DNA of 64,000 nt from Butyrivibrio sp. AC2005 (GCF_000424145.1 NZ_AUJI01000011.1:62001-126000); one strand, 5' to 3'; positions 7,530-16,853 are shown, numbered from the stretch's first letter. Notes: generated from the letters alone by a model not told the origin. Program-made: numbers and translations.

Positions 7530-9095
7530 ATGAAAATAATATTTACATCAGATACGCATGGACATATATATCCAATAAACTACGCTACAGGGAAAGAGGA
7601 AAACTCCGGTCTCTTTAGAATTGCATCGCAGATAAAAAATGAAATAGACGGAAACACCCTTGTAATAGACGGAGGCGACAGTCTTCAGGGAACGCCACTT
7701 ATGACCTACTATCTTGGAAATCGGGGAAAGTACGACTTCAATCCCATGGCAGAAGGCTTCAATGCCATGGGGCTTAATTACTACACACTTGGTAACCATG
7801 ATTTCAATTATGGATATGATGCAATTGCTGATTACACAAAATCCATGAAGGCCGCACTTATCTGCGCAAACGTAGAGGATAAGAGAGGCGAACTTGGAAT
7901 CAAAAAGCATATTATCCATACATTGGAGGATGGAACAAGAGTCGGAATAACTGGAGCTGTCACAGGTTATGTTAACGTCTGGGAGCAGGAAAAGAACCTT
8001 ACGGAACTCGAGATAACAGATCCAATTGAAGCATTAAAAAAAGAGCTTGCTGAGATTAAAGATGAGTCAGATATAACAGTATGCATCTACCACGGAGGCT
8101 TTGAGGAAGACCTTGCGACAGGACAAAGGCTCTCTGATACAGAAGAAAATCAGGCCTGCAAAATAGCAAGAGAACTTGAATTCGATATACTTCTTACAGG
8201 CCATCAGCATATGTCAGTGCCTGAAGCAATGATAGAGAATACCTATGGTGTTCAGCCGCCGGATAAAGCTATGAAGTACTGTGTGATAGAAGCATGTAAG
8301 GGAGCTGATAGTAGAAATGCTCAAACCACAGTTAACGGTTGGAACGTTACATCCAATCTCATTACAGTATCAGCAAATGAAGAAGTCTACAACGAAATAC
8401 TGGCTTCCCACAGCTTCATGGAAGACATGAACACGTCCCTTCAGATATGGCTTGATGAACCCATAGGCTGCCTTGAAAACGAGATAAAGCCCGAGGAAAA
8501 GCTTGAAGCAGCACTTCATGGAAGTAAGGTTGCATCAATTTTTAACCAGGTGCAGCTCGAACTAACAGGAGCGGATTTCTCCTGCACAAGTCTTGCAAAC
8601 GAACCTCTTGGACTTCATAAAGAAATAACAGTAAGGGACATACTTGGAATATATCAGTTTGCCAACACAGAAGAAGTCAAGGAAGTAACCAAGGCAGATA
8701 TAAAGCTTGCTCTTGAGAGATGTGCTGAATATTTTGATTACGATGCAAATACAAAGGAAGTGAAAATCTCAGATGTATTTCTTCAGCCTAAAATAGAGCA
8801 TTACAACTACGATTATTATGCAGGACTCTGGTATGAATTCGATCTTACAAGACCTGTGGGTGACAGAGTTGTAGTGATGAAAAAAATGGACGGAACAGAA
8901 CTATCCGACAACGAGAAATACACACTGGTAACCAGTAACTACAGAGCTACCGGGACAGGCGGATACGAGTGTATAGGAAAATGTAAGACAATCAGAACCT
9001 ACCCCGAAGAAATGCCTGATCTCGTAATTGATTTTGTCAGAAGAAATTCCCCGGTTGGTGAAATCGTAAACAGTAAATTCAAGTGCATATATTAA
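7530..9095 (+). CDS. 5'-nucleotidase / UshA-family metallophosphoesterase, no signal peptide
   Basis: 521-residue bifunctional-type 5'-nucleotidase. The calcineurin-like N-terminal domain shows the metal-binding motifs SDTHGH (residues 6-11), GGDSLQG, LGNHDFNYG and LTGHQHM. The C-terminal 5'-nucleotidase domain includes ASIFNQVQLELTGADFS and the substrate-stacking region near FDLTRPVGDRV. Family members hydrolyse nucleoside monophosphates, UDP-sugars or cyclic phosphates. Most are exported, but this one starts directly with the catalytic fold (MKIIFTSDTHG), so it should be cytoplasmic. It follows the phosphonate-type transporter and may release phosphate from imported organophosphates. The ribosome binding site is the AGGA of the last partial 54-nt repeat. 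Confidence 0.9.
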   Translation: MKIIFTSDTHGHIYPINYATGKEENSGLFRIASQIKNEIDGNTLVIDGGDSLQGTPLMTYYLGNRGKYDFNPMAEGFNAMGLNYYTLGNHDFNYGYDAIADYTKSMKAALICANVEDKRGELGIKKHIIHTLEDGTRVGITGAVTGYVNVWEQEKNLTELEITDPIEALKKELAEIKDESDITVCIYHGGFEEDLATGQRLSDTEENQACKIARELEFDILLTGHQHMSVPEAMIENTYGVQPPDKAMKYCVIEACKGADSRNAQTTVNGWNVTSNLITVSANEEVYNEILASHSFMEDMNTSLQIWLDEPIGCLENEIKPEEKLEAALHGSKVASIFNQVQLELTGADFSCTSLANEPLGLHKEITVRDILGIYQFANTEEVKEVTKADIKLALERCAEYFDYDANTKEVKISDVFLQPKIEHYNYDYYAGLWYEFDLTRPVGDRVVVMKKMDGTELSDNEKYTLVTSNYRATGTGGYECIGKCKTIRTYPEEMPDLVIDFVRRNSPVGEIVNSKFKCIY

Positions 9096-9111
9096 CATAT
9101 TAATTTAGATA

Positions 9112-9140
9112 TTGACATAAATATATCTGTCAATTATACT
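9112..9140 (+). promoter_or_regulatory. Sigma-A promoter of a short transcription unit
   Basis: -35 TTGACA (9112-9117), a 17-nt spacer and -10 TATACT (9135-9140). With the terminator at 9322-9358 it defines a transcript of roughly 210 nt. Confidence 0.7.
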
Positions 9141-9174
9141 TACAACTGATAATTTTCAGAAAAGAGAAAAAACT

Positions 9175-9291
9175 ATGAGAGATTTCAGACTCATCAATTC
9201 AATAGCACCATCATCTTCAAAGCCCGTGGATCCAGATCAGGGGCTTATTGGTGTTATGTTTGATGGGGATAGGCGAAAATGCATAGTTTGA
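9175..9291 (+). CDS. Possible 38-residue peptide or small RNA
   Basis: A short frame encodes 38 residues starting MRDFRLINSIAP and ending RRKCIV. It lies between a good promoter and a strong terminator, but the upstream sequence (AGAAAAGAGAAA) is only a weak ribosome binding site. I do not recognise the peptide. It may be a remnant of a larger gene, or the transcript may act as an RNA rather than a message. Confidence 0.35.
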   Translation: MRDFRLINSIAPSSSKPVDPDQGLIGVMFDGDRRKCIV

Positions 9292-9321
9292 TTTATTTAA
9301 TGCATATTAGGTTAGGTATTA

Positions 9322-9358
9322 AGCCTCATCAGACTTTTGAAGTTTGATGGGGCTTTTT
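9322..9358 (+). terminator. Intrinsic terminator
   Basis: AGCCTCATCAGAC pairs with GTTTGATGGGGCT (13 bp, two wobble pairs) around a 7-nt loop, followed by TTTTTG. It ends the short unit driven from 9112. Confidence 0.85.
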
Positions 9359-9426
9359 GTATAGCACTTAACGAGGTATTTCACGAGTTTAGTGTAGCAG
9401 AAGACACACATTAAGGAGGAAGCAGT

Positions 9427-9648
9427 ATGGATATCATAAGAAAAGAGGATTCAAGGCAGGGAAAGAATGTAACACATATCACAACCACTGGCGTTGATGG
9501 ACTTATCGAACCCCTTGAACACAGAGAAGATTTTGCAATATCAGAGGAGGATTTTAGCAGATTGGCAGAATGGTATATGGCCTTTTCAGAAAAGAGAGAG
9601 CTGCTTGGAAACACAAATCACCTGTTGTATATCTGTAGGAAACAGTGA
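9427..9648 (+). CDS. Small hypothetical protein, 73 residues
   Basis: A strong AAGGAGGA ribosome binding site lies 7 nt before the ATG. The protein is charged and soluble (MDIIRKEDSRQGKNVTHI at its start), with no signal peptide, membrane span or recognised motif. It stands alone between a terminator and the M42 peptidase. Function unknown. Confidence 0.6.
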   Translation: MDIIRKEDSRQGKNVTHITTTGVDGLIEPLEHREDFAISEEDFSRLAEWYMAFSEKRELLGNTNHLLYICRKQ

Positions 9649-9747
9649 TTTATATGATTGCTGACCTAACATAGTAAAATGCCATACTATACGGTGGAAA
9701 ATTATCATATACTAAATATAATAAATAACAATGAATGGAGATTTAAA

Positions 9748-10797
9748 ATGAAGAAAATATCATTAACAAAATACACCGACTTCATAGTTGATGAGACAAC
9801 AAAGCTGTTAAATATCGATTCACCCACAGGCTACACAGAAGAAGCAGCCCTCTGGGTTAAGGAGGAATTTGAAAAGCTTGGATTTGATGCCACTATAACA
9901 AATAAGGGCGGAGTTATCGTTGATCTTACAGGAAAAGATAAAGAGAACGGACTTCTTCTGGAAGCTCACACGGATACACTTGGCGGAATGGTGGCAACCA
10001 TCAAGGATAACGGAAGACTTCAGCTTACAAACCTAGGAGGAATGAATCCCAATAATGCCGAGACAGAGAACGTGAGAGTAGTAACCAAGTTTGATGGCAT
10101 CTACGAAGGAACTTTTCAGTTAAATAATGCTTCGATTCACGTTAACGGGGAGTATAACGATACCAAGAGAACCTGGGAGAACTGTGAAGTCGTTCTTGAT
10201 GAGGATGTTAAATCAAAAGAAGATACGGAGAAGCTGGGGATATCAGTAGGAGATATTGTATGCTTCGAGCCTAATGTGAGAGTCACAAAGACTGGCTATA
10301 TAAAATCAAGATTTCTTGATGATAAGCTTAGTGTTGGAATTCTTCTTGGTCTTGCAAAGTATATAAAGGAAAAGAAGATTACTCCCAAGAGAGCACTTTA
10401 TGCGCACATTACAGTATTTGAGGAGGTTGGACACGGCGGATGCGGTAATGTTCCGGAAGGATGCACAGAGGCTATATCAGTAGATATGGGATGTGTAGGA
10501 GATGGTCTTACCTGTACAGAGAAGCAGGTTTCCATCTGCGCAAAGGACAGCGGTGGACCTTACAGCTATCCTGTAGTTCAGGGACTTGTTGCAGCAGCCA
10601 GAGAAAGCGGAGCTGACTATGCAATTGATATCTATCCTCATTATGGAAGCGATGTCGAAGCGACTCTTTGTGCCGGAAGCGACCTAAAGCATGGACTTAT
10701 CGGTGCCGGCGTCTATGCTTCTCACGGATATGAGAGAAGCCATCGCGACGGCGCTGAGAATGTACTCAGACTTCTTATTCAGTATGCGCTGGCATAG
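9748..10797 (+). CDS. M42-family metallopeptidase
   Basis: 349-residue metallo-aminopeptidase of the M42 (glutamyl aminopeptidase/DAPA) family. Metal ligands and the catalytic base are in HTDTLGG near residue 73, the FEEVGHGG motif near residue 226 (Glu-Glu), DMG near 246 and the terminal SHGYERSHRDG. The ATG at 9748 was chosen because GGAG lies 8 nt before it and it removes a non-conserved extension. It has no signal peptide, so it is cytoplasmic and probably trims peptides from protein turnover or uptake. It appears monocistronic and converges on the acyltransferase. Confidence 0.9.
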   Translation: MKKISLTKYTDFIVDETTKLLNIDSPTGYTEEAALWVKEEFEKLGFDATITNKGGVIVDLTGKDKENGLLLEAHTDTLGGMVATIKDNGRLQLTNLGGMNPNNAETENVRVVTKFDGIYEGTFQLNNASIHVNGEYNDTKRTWENCEVVLDEDVKSKEDTEKLGISVGDIVCFEPNVRVTKTGYIKSRFLDDKLSVGILLGLAKYIKEKKITPKRALYAHITVFEEVGHGGCGNVPEGCTEAISVDMGCVGDGLTCTEKQVSICAKDSGGPYSYPVVQGLVAAARESGADYAIDIYPHYGSDVEATLCAGSDLKHGLIGAGVYASHGYERSHRDGAENVLRLLIQYALA

Positions 10798-10853
10798 TCT
10801 GAATATCAGTATCATTTCGAGTATATACAACATACAAAAAGATAGAAGGCATA

Positions 10854-11900
10854 TTATTTTGTAAAACTACTACATATTTTGCGAGATGCATAAGCAAATA
10901 GTAAGGTTGCGGCTGTAAATCCTAAGAGACAGACTGACCAATGGTACTTTTCATAGAGCTTAAAATGAATCAGGAGATTCAGGAAAAGCCAGTGATAAAG
11001 GTACATGCCATAGGTTATGTCTGTCTTTCTTGCTTTTTGCTCAAGAGTTTCAAGTAACCTTACGGACTTTTCCTTCATAATGACGTGAGCTGCAAGAACC
11101 GCAATGGCAGCAGTAGCCATACCTGTTATAAGACCTGTGTAATAACCGTAATCATAGACACGGGTAATTCTTATTAAGGAATGGAGCATTAACAAAACAG
11201 CCAGTACCAGATTCGTGTACTTTTGATTATACAGACTGCAGGTCTGGCAAAAAGCACCTATGAAAAAAAAGACAGCATAAGGAATGAAGCATCTCTCCAG
11301 GAGCTTTTGACCGGTAGATGAAAGCATGTCACGAAGTATAAAGGCTGCAATGTTACCCAGTGAGAGAACAAAGCAGGTAATTCCATAAAGTACCGGTGAC
11401 TTTGAATTCTTTGTAACGAGCTTAAATAAAAACAAAAGAATATATAACTGCAAAAGAACAGTTATGTACCACAGAGGACCGTTAATGCTTCCTGTGGCAA
11501 ATTTCTGCATACAGGAAGGAGTTGCCGCAAAGCCGATTCCCTGCGTGACGATCCAGCGTAGTATGGATATATCGAATTTGTCAGGAATAATCAAAAAGAG
11601 CGAGGCAAGATAAACAGCCATACTGAGCCACAGCTCGGGATAAAGACGAAAGAACCTTTTTTTCATAAAAAGCTTAACGTCAAGTCCGGAGCGCTCAAGA
11701 GAGGCTGATATCAGAAATCCGCTTATAGCGAACAGAATTACTGTGGGCTGATAAAAATCTATAGCTGATCTTAGTATGCCTATGCTTACTGCGTGATCGG
11801 GCACATATATTCTCATATAGCCGGTAAAATGAAGGCACATTACGCAGAAAGCAGCCCAGTATCTAAGAATTCCAAATGCATTTTTTTCTTTTTTTTGCAT
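10854..11900 (-). CDS. Acyltransferase 3 family membrane protein
   Basis: 348 residues, about ten hydrophobic segments. The N-terminus GILRYWAAFCVMCLHFTGY has the conserved Arg and catalytic-site His of OafA/acyltransferase-3 proteins, and KKRFFRLYPELW is the conserved R-x-x-P loop. The family moves acetyl or similar groups onto cell-surface glycans or lipids across the membrane. AGGAAA precedes the ATG on the minus strand. It stands alone, so the acceptor cannot be guessed. Confidence 0.87.
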   Translation of the reverse strand: MQKKEKNAFGILRYWAAFCVMCLHFTGYMRIYVPDHAVSIGILRSAIDFYQPTVILFAISGFLISASLERSGLDVKLFMKKRFFRLYPELWLSMAVYLASLFLIIPDKFDISILRWIVTQGIGFAATPSCMQKFATGSINGPLWYITVLLQLYILLFLFKLVTKNSKSPVLYGITCFVLSLGNIAAFILRDMLSSTGQKLLERCFIPYAVFFFIGAFCQTCSLYNQKYTNLVLAVLLMLHSLIRITRVYDYGYYTGLITGMATAAIAVLAAHVIMKEKSVRLLETLEQKARKTDITYGMYLYHWLFLNLLIHFKLYEKYHWSVCLLGFTAATLLFAYASRKICSSFTK

Positions 11901-12178
11901 AAATAATCAATTTCCTATTGAATAGAATATTAATGCGCCATTTAACAGACGCAGTAAAACTTAATAATAGTGTACCACATTTGACGGTAATTTATGAAAT
12001 TTTAAGAGATTGTTTAATGAAATATAGTATTTAAGGCATTGTTACGCATAATATAGGAATGGTAGAATAATCTATGAAGAATTATGTTATTACTAAATTT
12101 CTTATGGACTGGAAGCAGACAGATAAGAACTTATGCCGGTTTGTAAAGGCCGGGTGGTAAAACAGGAGAAAATGCCTT

Positions 12179-13237
12179 ATGAAAATGTTTAGCGGAAAAA
12201 GCTCTTCAGCAAATGTGGCTGAAGCGGCAAGAGGACTTTCATCACCGAAACTCATTATTTTTACCTGCGACGCTGATCACTTTGATGATAGTGTGGCTGC
12301 GATTGAGAAACAGTTTCCCGGTGTCCCTAGTATTGGCTGTGTCGGAATGGCTTATGACTCATCCATGCTTGAAAAGGGCATAGCCATAACTGCTTTCACT
12401 GAAGGAGTTAAGGTAAAGACCGGCGTACTTGAAAGTGTTTCAACAATGCCGGCCCGCTATATTCACAGGCTTCAGAAAGATATTGAGGATATTAAGCCAG
12501 GAAAGGAAAATACGGCAATCATAGATTTCTGTGCCGGAAATGATGCTGCGGTTCTGACCACGCTTAGAGGCCTCATTGATAAGTACAATCTTCAGGTAAT
12601 GGGAGCAACCGGTGATGCGGGTAAGGTTTCCATTAACGGTAAGGTATATGATGATGCGATGTCCTATGCAGTTATCAAAAATGAAGGCGGTAGGGTAAAG
12701 ACCTATAAGGAAAATATCTACGAGCCTAAGGATAACAGACAGCTCATTGCATCTAAAACCGATAAGGCAAAATATTATCTTGGTGAGTTAAATGGCCGCT
12801 CCGCTAAACAGGTTTATATGGATCTCACAGGTGCCCGCTCGGATAAGGATATTATCAATCAGACCTTCCAGAATCCTCTTGGAAAGATGATAGGTAAGGA
12901 TGTTTGCATCTGCTCCATCAAGGACGTATCAGGCAGCGGACTTATCCTCTACAGACAGATAAATGACTCTGATATTCTTACACTTCTTGAGATGAAAGAT
13001 CCTATGGAAGTTGCACAAAATACCATAAGCAGAATCAAGAGCGACTTTTCAAGAATCTCGGGAATATATTCCGTGAATTGTATTTTCCGTTATCTGGTTC
13101 TATCAGAAAGAGGCGAGATGAATACCTATCTTAACAAGATAGCCTCACTTGGACCATCCTGCGGACTTATCGGATTCGGAGAGCATTACAATACTCAGTT
13201 TGTTAACCAGACAATGACCTGTGTAGTCTTTGAATAA
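12179..13237 (+). CDS. FIST-domain sensory protein
   Basis: 352-residue protein with FIST_N (about residues 25-205) followed by FIST_C (about 210-340). The latter ends in the typical CGLIGFGEHYNTQFVNQT segment. FIST domains are proposed small-ligand sensors that occur next to chemotaxis receptors and c-di-GMP enzymes. That context is present here: the next gene is a soluble chemoreceptor and the one after is an HD-GYP protein. No signal peptide or membrane span, so it is cytoplasmic. An AGGAG ribosome binding site precedes the ATG, and a second in-frame ATG lies two codons later. Confidence 0.85.
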   Translation: MKMFSGKSSSANVAEAARGLSSPKLIIFTCDADHFDDSVAAIEKQFPGVPSIGCVGMAYDSSMLEKGIAITAFTEGVKVKTGVLESVSTMPARYIHRLQKDIEDIKPGKENTAIIDFCAGNDAAVLTTLRGLIDKYNLQVMGATGDAGKVSINGKVYDDAMSYAVIKNEGGRVKTYKENIYEPKDNRQLIASKTDKAKYYLGELNGRSAKQVYMDLTGARSDKDIINQTFQNPLGKMIGKDVCICSIKDVSGSGLILYRQINDSDILTLLEMKDPMEVAQNTISRIKSDFSRISGIYSVNCIFRYLVLSERGEMNTYLNKIASLGPSCGLIGFGEHYNTQFVNQTMTCVVFE

Positions 13238-13282
13238 CAGAACTAGTGTTGATATCATCGTCCATGAGAGGGAGAAAATAAT

Positions 13283-14245
13283 ATGTTTACAGATATCTTT
13301 AAAAAGAAAACAGAAGAGCCGGAAGTTACAGTTCAGCCTGTGAAAAGCGGGATGGATCCGGAGAAAAGAGATTCTCTTATCTATATTGCAGATTCCATCA
13401 AGACCTTCCAGAAGGAGCTTGTTCAGAATGAGGTTGCAGCCCTTACCGAGATTCATGATATGGGTGAAGCAGTTGAAAATGTTATAGAGAGCAACACTGA
13501 GCTTAGAAGTGAAATGGATGCTTTCAATGAGATGTTCGCTGCGGTTAATGAAAGTGCAGGAAAATTTGAAGACGTTAAGGTAAATATTCTTAACAGTGTT
13601 CAGAATGCTCAGAACAAGGTTTCAGAGCTTAAGGAAAGTTCAAACGAAGTTCGCGCTACCTTTGATGAGATGACTGAGAGCTATGAAAACTTCAAGAATG
13701 CCGTTGATCAGATTTCCGATTACATGAAAAAGATTATCGGTATCGCAACACAGACCAATCTGCTTGCACTTAATGCTTCAATCGAGGCTGCAAGAGCAGG
13801 TGCTGCAGGAAAAGGCTTCGCTGTTGTTGCTACTGAGGTAAGAGAGCTTGCTGATGAGATCAAGGTTATGATCAGTCAGGTAAATGCTTCCATAGATGAA
13901 GCGGGACAGGAGAGTGAGAGACTTTCCGCAAATATCCAGAATTCCATCGCTGCGATGGATAAGAGTATTCAGGAAGTTGATGAGACCAATGCAACCTTTG
14001 ATGAGATTATAGAGAGCGCTAACGGAGCAAATGCTGTTCAGCAGGAAATTGCAGATACAGCGGATGCAGCTTCGGACGAGCTGGGAAGAATCGGCAAAAG
14101 CTTTAGCAATATCAACAGTAAGTACGATGCCCTTGTTAATCAGCTTGAGAAAGTAAACAGACTTGGAACAACCAAGAGCAGCGTGTTCGAGCATATTGAT
14201 AATCTGGCATCACAGATAGAGCCTATCGTGAAGGATAAGAAATAA
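13283..14245 (+). CDS. Soluble methyl-accepting chemotaxis protein
   Basis: 320 residues without any membrane segment. The signalling hairpin tip ([20 protein letters not shown] followed by [16 protein letters not shown], residues about 156-192) binds CheA/CheW, and long coiled-coil arms flank it. There is no ligand-binding domain, only about 60 N-terminal residues. It starts 45 nt after the FIST gene with a GAGGG ribosome binding site, so the FIST protein is a good candidate for its missing sensor. No che genes are in this window. Confidence 0.9.
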   Translation: MFTDIFKKKTEEPEVTVQPVKSGMDPEKRDSLIYIADSIKTFQKELVQNEVAALTEIHDMGEAVENVIESNTELRSEMDAFNEMFAAVNESAGKFEDVKVNILNSVQNAQNKVSELKESSNEVRATFDEMTESYENFKNAVDQISDYMKKIIGIATQTNLLALNASIEAARAGAAGKGFAVVATEVRELADEIKVMISQVNASIDEAGQESERLSANIQNSIAAMDKSIQEVDETNATFDEIIESANGANAVQQEIADTADAASDELGRIGKSFSNINSKYDALVNQLEKVNRLGTTKSSVFEHIDNLASQIEPIVKDKK

Positions 14246-14313
14246 CACAATAATTATTAATTAAGAAAAGATTAAGGTAATAAACTATATACATGGACTC
14301 ATAGAAATTATAG

Positions 14314-14360
14314 AATGATTCTATATGCTGATATTATTTGGCATATAGAATCATTTTTTT
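14314..14360 (+). terminator. Intrinsic terminator after the chemoreceptor gene
   Basis: A perfect 15-bp stem, AATGATTCTATATGC (14314-14328) with GCATATAGAATCATT (14341-14355), ends in seven T. The next gene therefore starts after it, at 14405. Confidence 0.9.
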
Positions 14361-14404
14361 GTGGCTGTTTTCATGGCTGCATTACCTGTTTGGGAGTATA
14401 TTGC

Positions 14405-16798
14405 ATGTTAGAGCTTTTTAGGGCAAACCAATTGAATATAATGCTGTTTATGGGCGGCATTTGTGGCATTATAGCGTTCTTTTCATTGGTTTCCGAGGTT
14501 ATGTCCAGAAGGAGAAAAGCATACGTTGTTTATCTTTCCATGTCTGGAATGTTATTGCTTCTTGCGGACTGGCTTGCATATACATACCGTGGCAATCAGT
14601 CAGAGTCGGCCTATTGGATAGTTCGGATATGTAATTTCTTTGTATACTTTTTTACCCTTTCCATTGTTCACGCGTTTAATCTATATGTGGCAAATATGCT
14701 TAAGACCGAGGGAGGATTAGTAAAAGTTCCCATAGAACTTAAATTTGTTGAAGTCTTTATTACAATTGGCGAAATTATGATAATTATTTCGCAGTTTACA
14801 GGACTTTATTATACTATCGATGAATTCAATCAATATCAGAGAGCACCATATTTTATCCTGAGTTTTACTTTCCCGATACTTTCACTCTTTATCCAGATGA
14901 TAGTGATTATAAAATATTATAAGCACCTGGGAGAAAGAGTAAGGCTGTCGCTTCTCTTATTCCCGATTGTACCGATTGTGGCAGCGATTGCGCAGATCTT
15001 TTTAAACGGACTTGCCCTCATTAACATTGCATGTACCCTGATGATAGTGGTGGTTTATACCTTTTCACTGATTGAATTAAATGAACGTGCCAAAAACGCC
15101 AGCAGTCTTGAGATTGAATACCTGAAAAAAGAGCGAGAGAGCATGCAGACGCTGTTTGAGCAGACAGCAAGAGCACTTGTCAGCGCAGTGGATGCCAAGG
15201 ATAAAAACACTCGCGGTCATTCTTCACGAGTAGCTGAATATGCCAGGAAAATAGCGGAGATAAGCGGCAAGAGCGCTAAGGAATGCGATGAAGTCTACTA
15301 TGCGGCGCTTCTTCACGATGTAGGAAAAATCGGTATTTCCGATGAGATAATTTTCAAGAACAGTAAGCTTACGGATGATGAATATGAAGAAATTCAGCAG
15401 CACGTATTAATTGGACATGAAATATTATCAAGAATTACGGATTTTCCTTATCTAAGCATTGGTGCGAGGTATCACCATGAGAGATATGACGGAAAGGGGT
15501 ACCCCGACAGGCTAAGGGGAGATGATATCCCTGAGATAGCAAGAATCATTGCGGTTGCTGATGCGTATGATGTCATGACTTCCAGAAGGAAATACAAGGA
15601 TATCGTTCCTCAGGAGAAGGTTCGTGAGGAGATTATAAAGGGGACAGGAACTCAGTTTGATCCCAAATTTGCCAAGATAATGCTCTACCTGATAGATATG
15701 GATGAAAACTATCAGATGAAGGAGAGAGCAGAGATCAAGGAACTCTCAGGTAAAGATGAGTTAAATCCGGTTGAATACAGAAGTGAGATTTCAGACGGAA
15801 TTCTTATCACCAGGAAGACAACCAGAATTCATATGAACTGCAGTCCCGATGGCAATGACGAAGGCCTTCCTTCAATGCCGGCGCTACTTCTTTTTGATTC
15901 GCTTGATGGGCATATTTATACGAATGAAAAGAAGATAAAAGCATTTCATTATCATGAATACGGCGATATCTGGTTTGACGGTAATACAAGATGCAATCGC
16001 GCCAGAGATATGAAGGCCGAGATAAGGAATTTTGATAAGGAAAAGCTCGACCAGGAAAACAAGGAAAACCAGAGAACGGAATACCTCATTGAAGCAGTTA
16101 AATTCAAGGACCATGCACTTGTCAGAATTGTGTGCAGATACAGGACAGTTGAAGTAATTGTTGCACTTCCCGATGCATCAGGATATTTATATCTCGCCAT
16201 CACAGGTGAGCACTGCCACATAACGGATGTTTCAATAGATCAGTCAGAGGAAGAAATTGACAGCAACTACATCCCGAGAATAGCAGAGTGGATAAGCTAT
16301 ATTGATATGCCTGAGGGCGATATTCCAAACATGCAGATTGATGATTATCATTCCGTGATAACGGAAGGGCACCCTGTTACGGATGGAATGACTATGACCT
16401 TCCACACCATGACACTTCCGACTGCAAGAAGAGTATGGCACTGTCCGCATATCATATTGTTCAGCTCGGATGATAAAAAGGTTGATGGAGAAAACTACCG
16501 CGAATTTTCACTTATCAGATTTGATGGTGAGCATTGGGAGTCCAATGGATCCTCCGAAAATAAAATGGTCACCAATATCCTGGATGATTTCGATTCCTGG
16601 GATGAGTGGAAAGCACTAAATAAAAAGGGCTATGACTGCGTAGTTAATTTCAAGCGAACAGGTAATAAGATAACTCTTACTACAGAAAACGGAGGAATTG
16701 CAATCCGCAACGTCACCAATATACCGGACAATCCGGGAGAAATATATGTAGCTCTTACGGGAGACCAGGTGGCACTCACAAATATACGGTATCAATAA
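14405..16798 (+). CDS. Membrane HD-GYP c-di-GMP phosphodiesterase with duplicated C-terminal domain
   Basis: 797 residues. About seven N-terminal membrane spans (1-225) and a short coiled coil lead to an HD-GYP domain (about 250-440) with HDVGKIG (His304, Asp305) and HHERYDGKGYP. This would hydrolyse c-di-GMP. The last 330 residues contain two similar beta-rich halves ending YLAITGEHCHITDVSI and IYVALTGDQVALTNIRY. The match suggests a duplicated sandwich, perhaps a binding domain, but I do not recognise the family. The start at 14405 is supported by GGGAG 8 nt upstream, and an earlier frame opening lies inside the terminator. Confidence 0.85.
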   Translation: MLELFRANQLNIMLFMGGICGIIAFFSLVSEVMSRRRKAYVVYLSMSGMLLLLADWLAYTYRGNQSESAYWIVRICNFFVYFFTLSIVHAFNLYVANMLKTEGGLVKVPIELKFVEVFITIGEIMIIISQFTGLYYTIDEFNQYQRAPYFILSFTFPILSLFIQMIVIIKYYKHLGERVRLSLLLFPIVPIVAAIAQIFLNGLALINIACTLMIVVVYTFSLIELNERAKNASSLEIEYLKKERESMQTLFEQTARALVSAVDAKDKNTRGHSSRVAEYARKIAEISGKSAKECDEVYYAALLHDVGKIGISDEIIFKNSKLTDDEYEEIQQHVLIGHEILSRITDFPYLSIGARYHHERYDGKGYPDRLRGDDIPEIARIIAVADAYDVMTSRRKYKDIVPQEKVREEIIKGTGTQFDPKFAKIMLYLIDMDENYQMKERAEIKELSGKDELNPVEYRSEISDGILITRKTTRIHMNCSPDGNDEGLPSMPALLLFDSLDGHIYTNEKKIKAFHYHEYGDIWFDGNTRCNRARDMKAEIRNFDKEKLDQENKENQRTEYLIEAVKFKDHALVRIVCRYRTVEVIVALPDASGYLYLAITGEHCHITDVSIDQSEEEIDSNYIPRIAEWISYIDMPEGDIPNMQIDDYHSVITEGHPVTDGMTMTFHTMTLPTARRVWHCPHIILFSSDDKKVDGENYREFSLIRFDGEHWESNGSSENKMVTNILDDFDSWDEWKALNKKGYDCVVNFKRTGNKITLTTENGGIAIRNVTNIPDNPGEIYVALTGDQVALTNIRYQ

Positions 16799-16819
16799 AG
16801 TATTTATCTATACTAAATG

Positions 16820-16845
16820 CCTTCCCTTTGGGGAAGGTATTTTTT
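16820..16845 (+). terminator. Intrinsic terminator after the HD-GYP gene
   Basis: CCTTCCC (16820-16826) pairs with GGGAAGG (16831-16837), followed by TATTTTTT. Confidence 0.8.
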
Positions 16846-16853
16846 GTACAATG

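Noticed and set aside
7312..7533. 73-residue Lys/Arg-rich frame through the 54-nt array
   Set aside because: It follows from the period being divisible by three. It has no clear ribosome binding site and the product is purely repetitive. Mentioned only as a possible coupling frame.
12074..12160. 28-residue frame upstream of the FIST gene
   Set aside because: Poorly placed ribosome binding site and no recognisable features. Too weak to call.
14315..14404. Earlier start for the HD-GYP protein
   Set aside because: The extension overlaps a 15-bp terminator stem with a T-run, and a good ribosome binding site precedes 14405.
9096..16800. c-di-GMP riboswitch near signalling genes
   Set aside because: I looked for the GEMM-type conserved core before the FIST, MCP and HD-GYP genes and did not find it.
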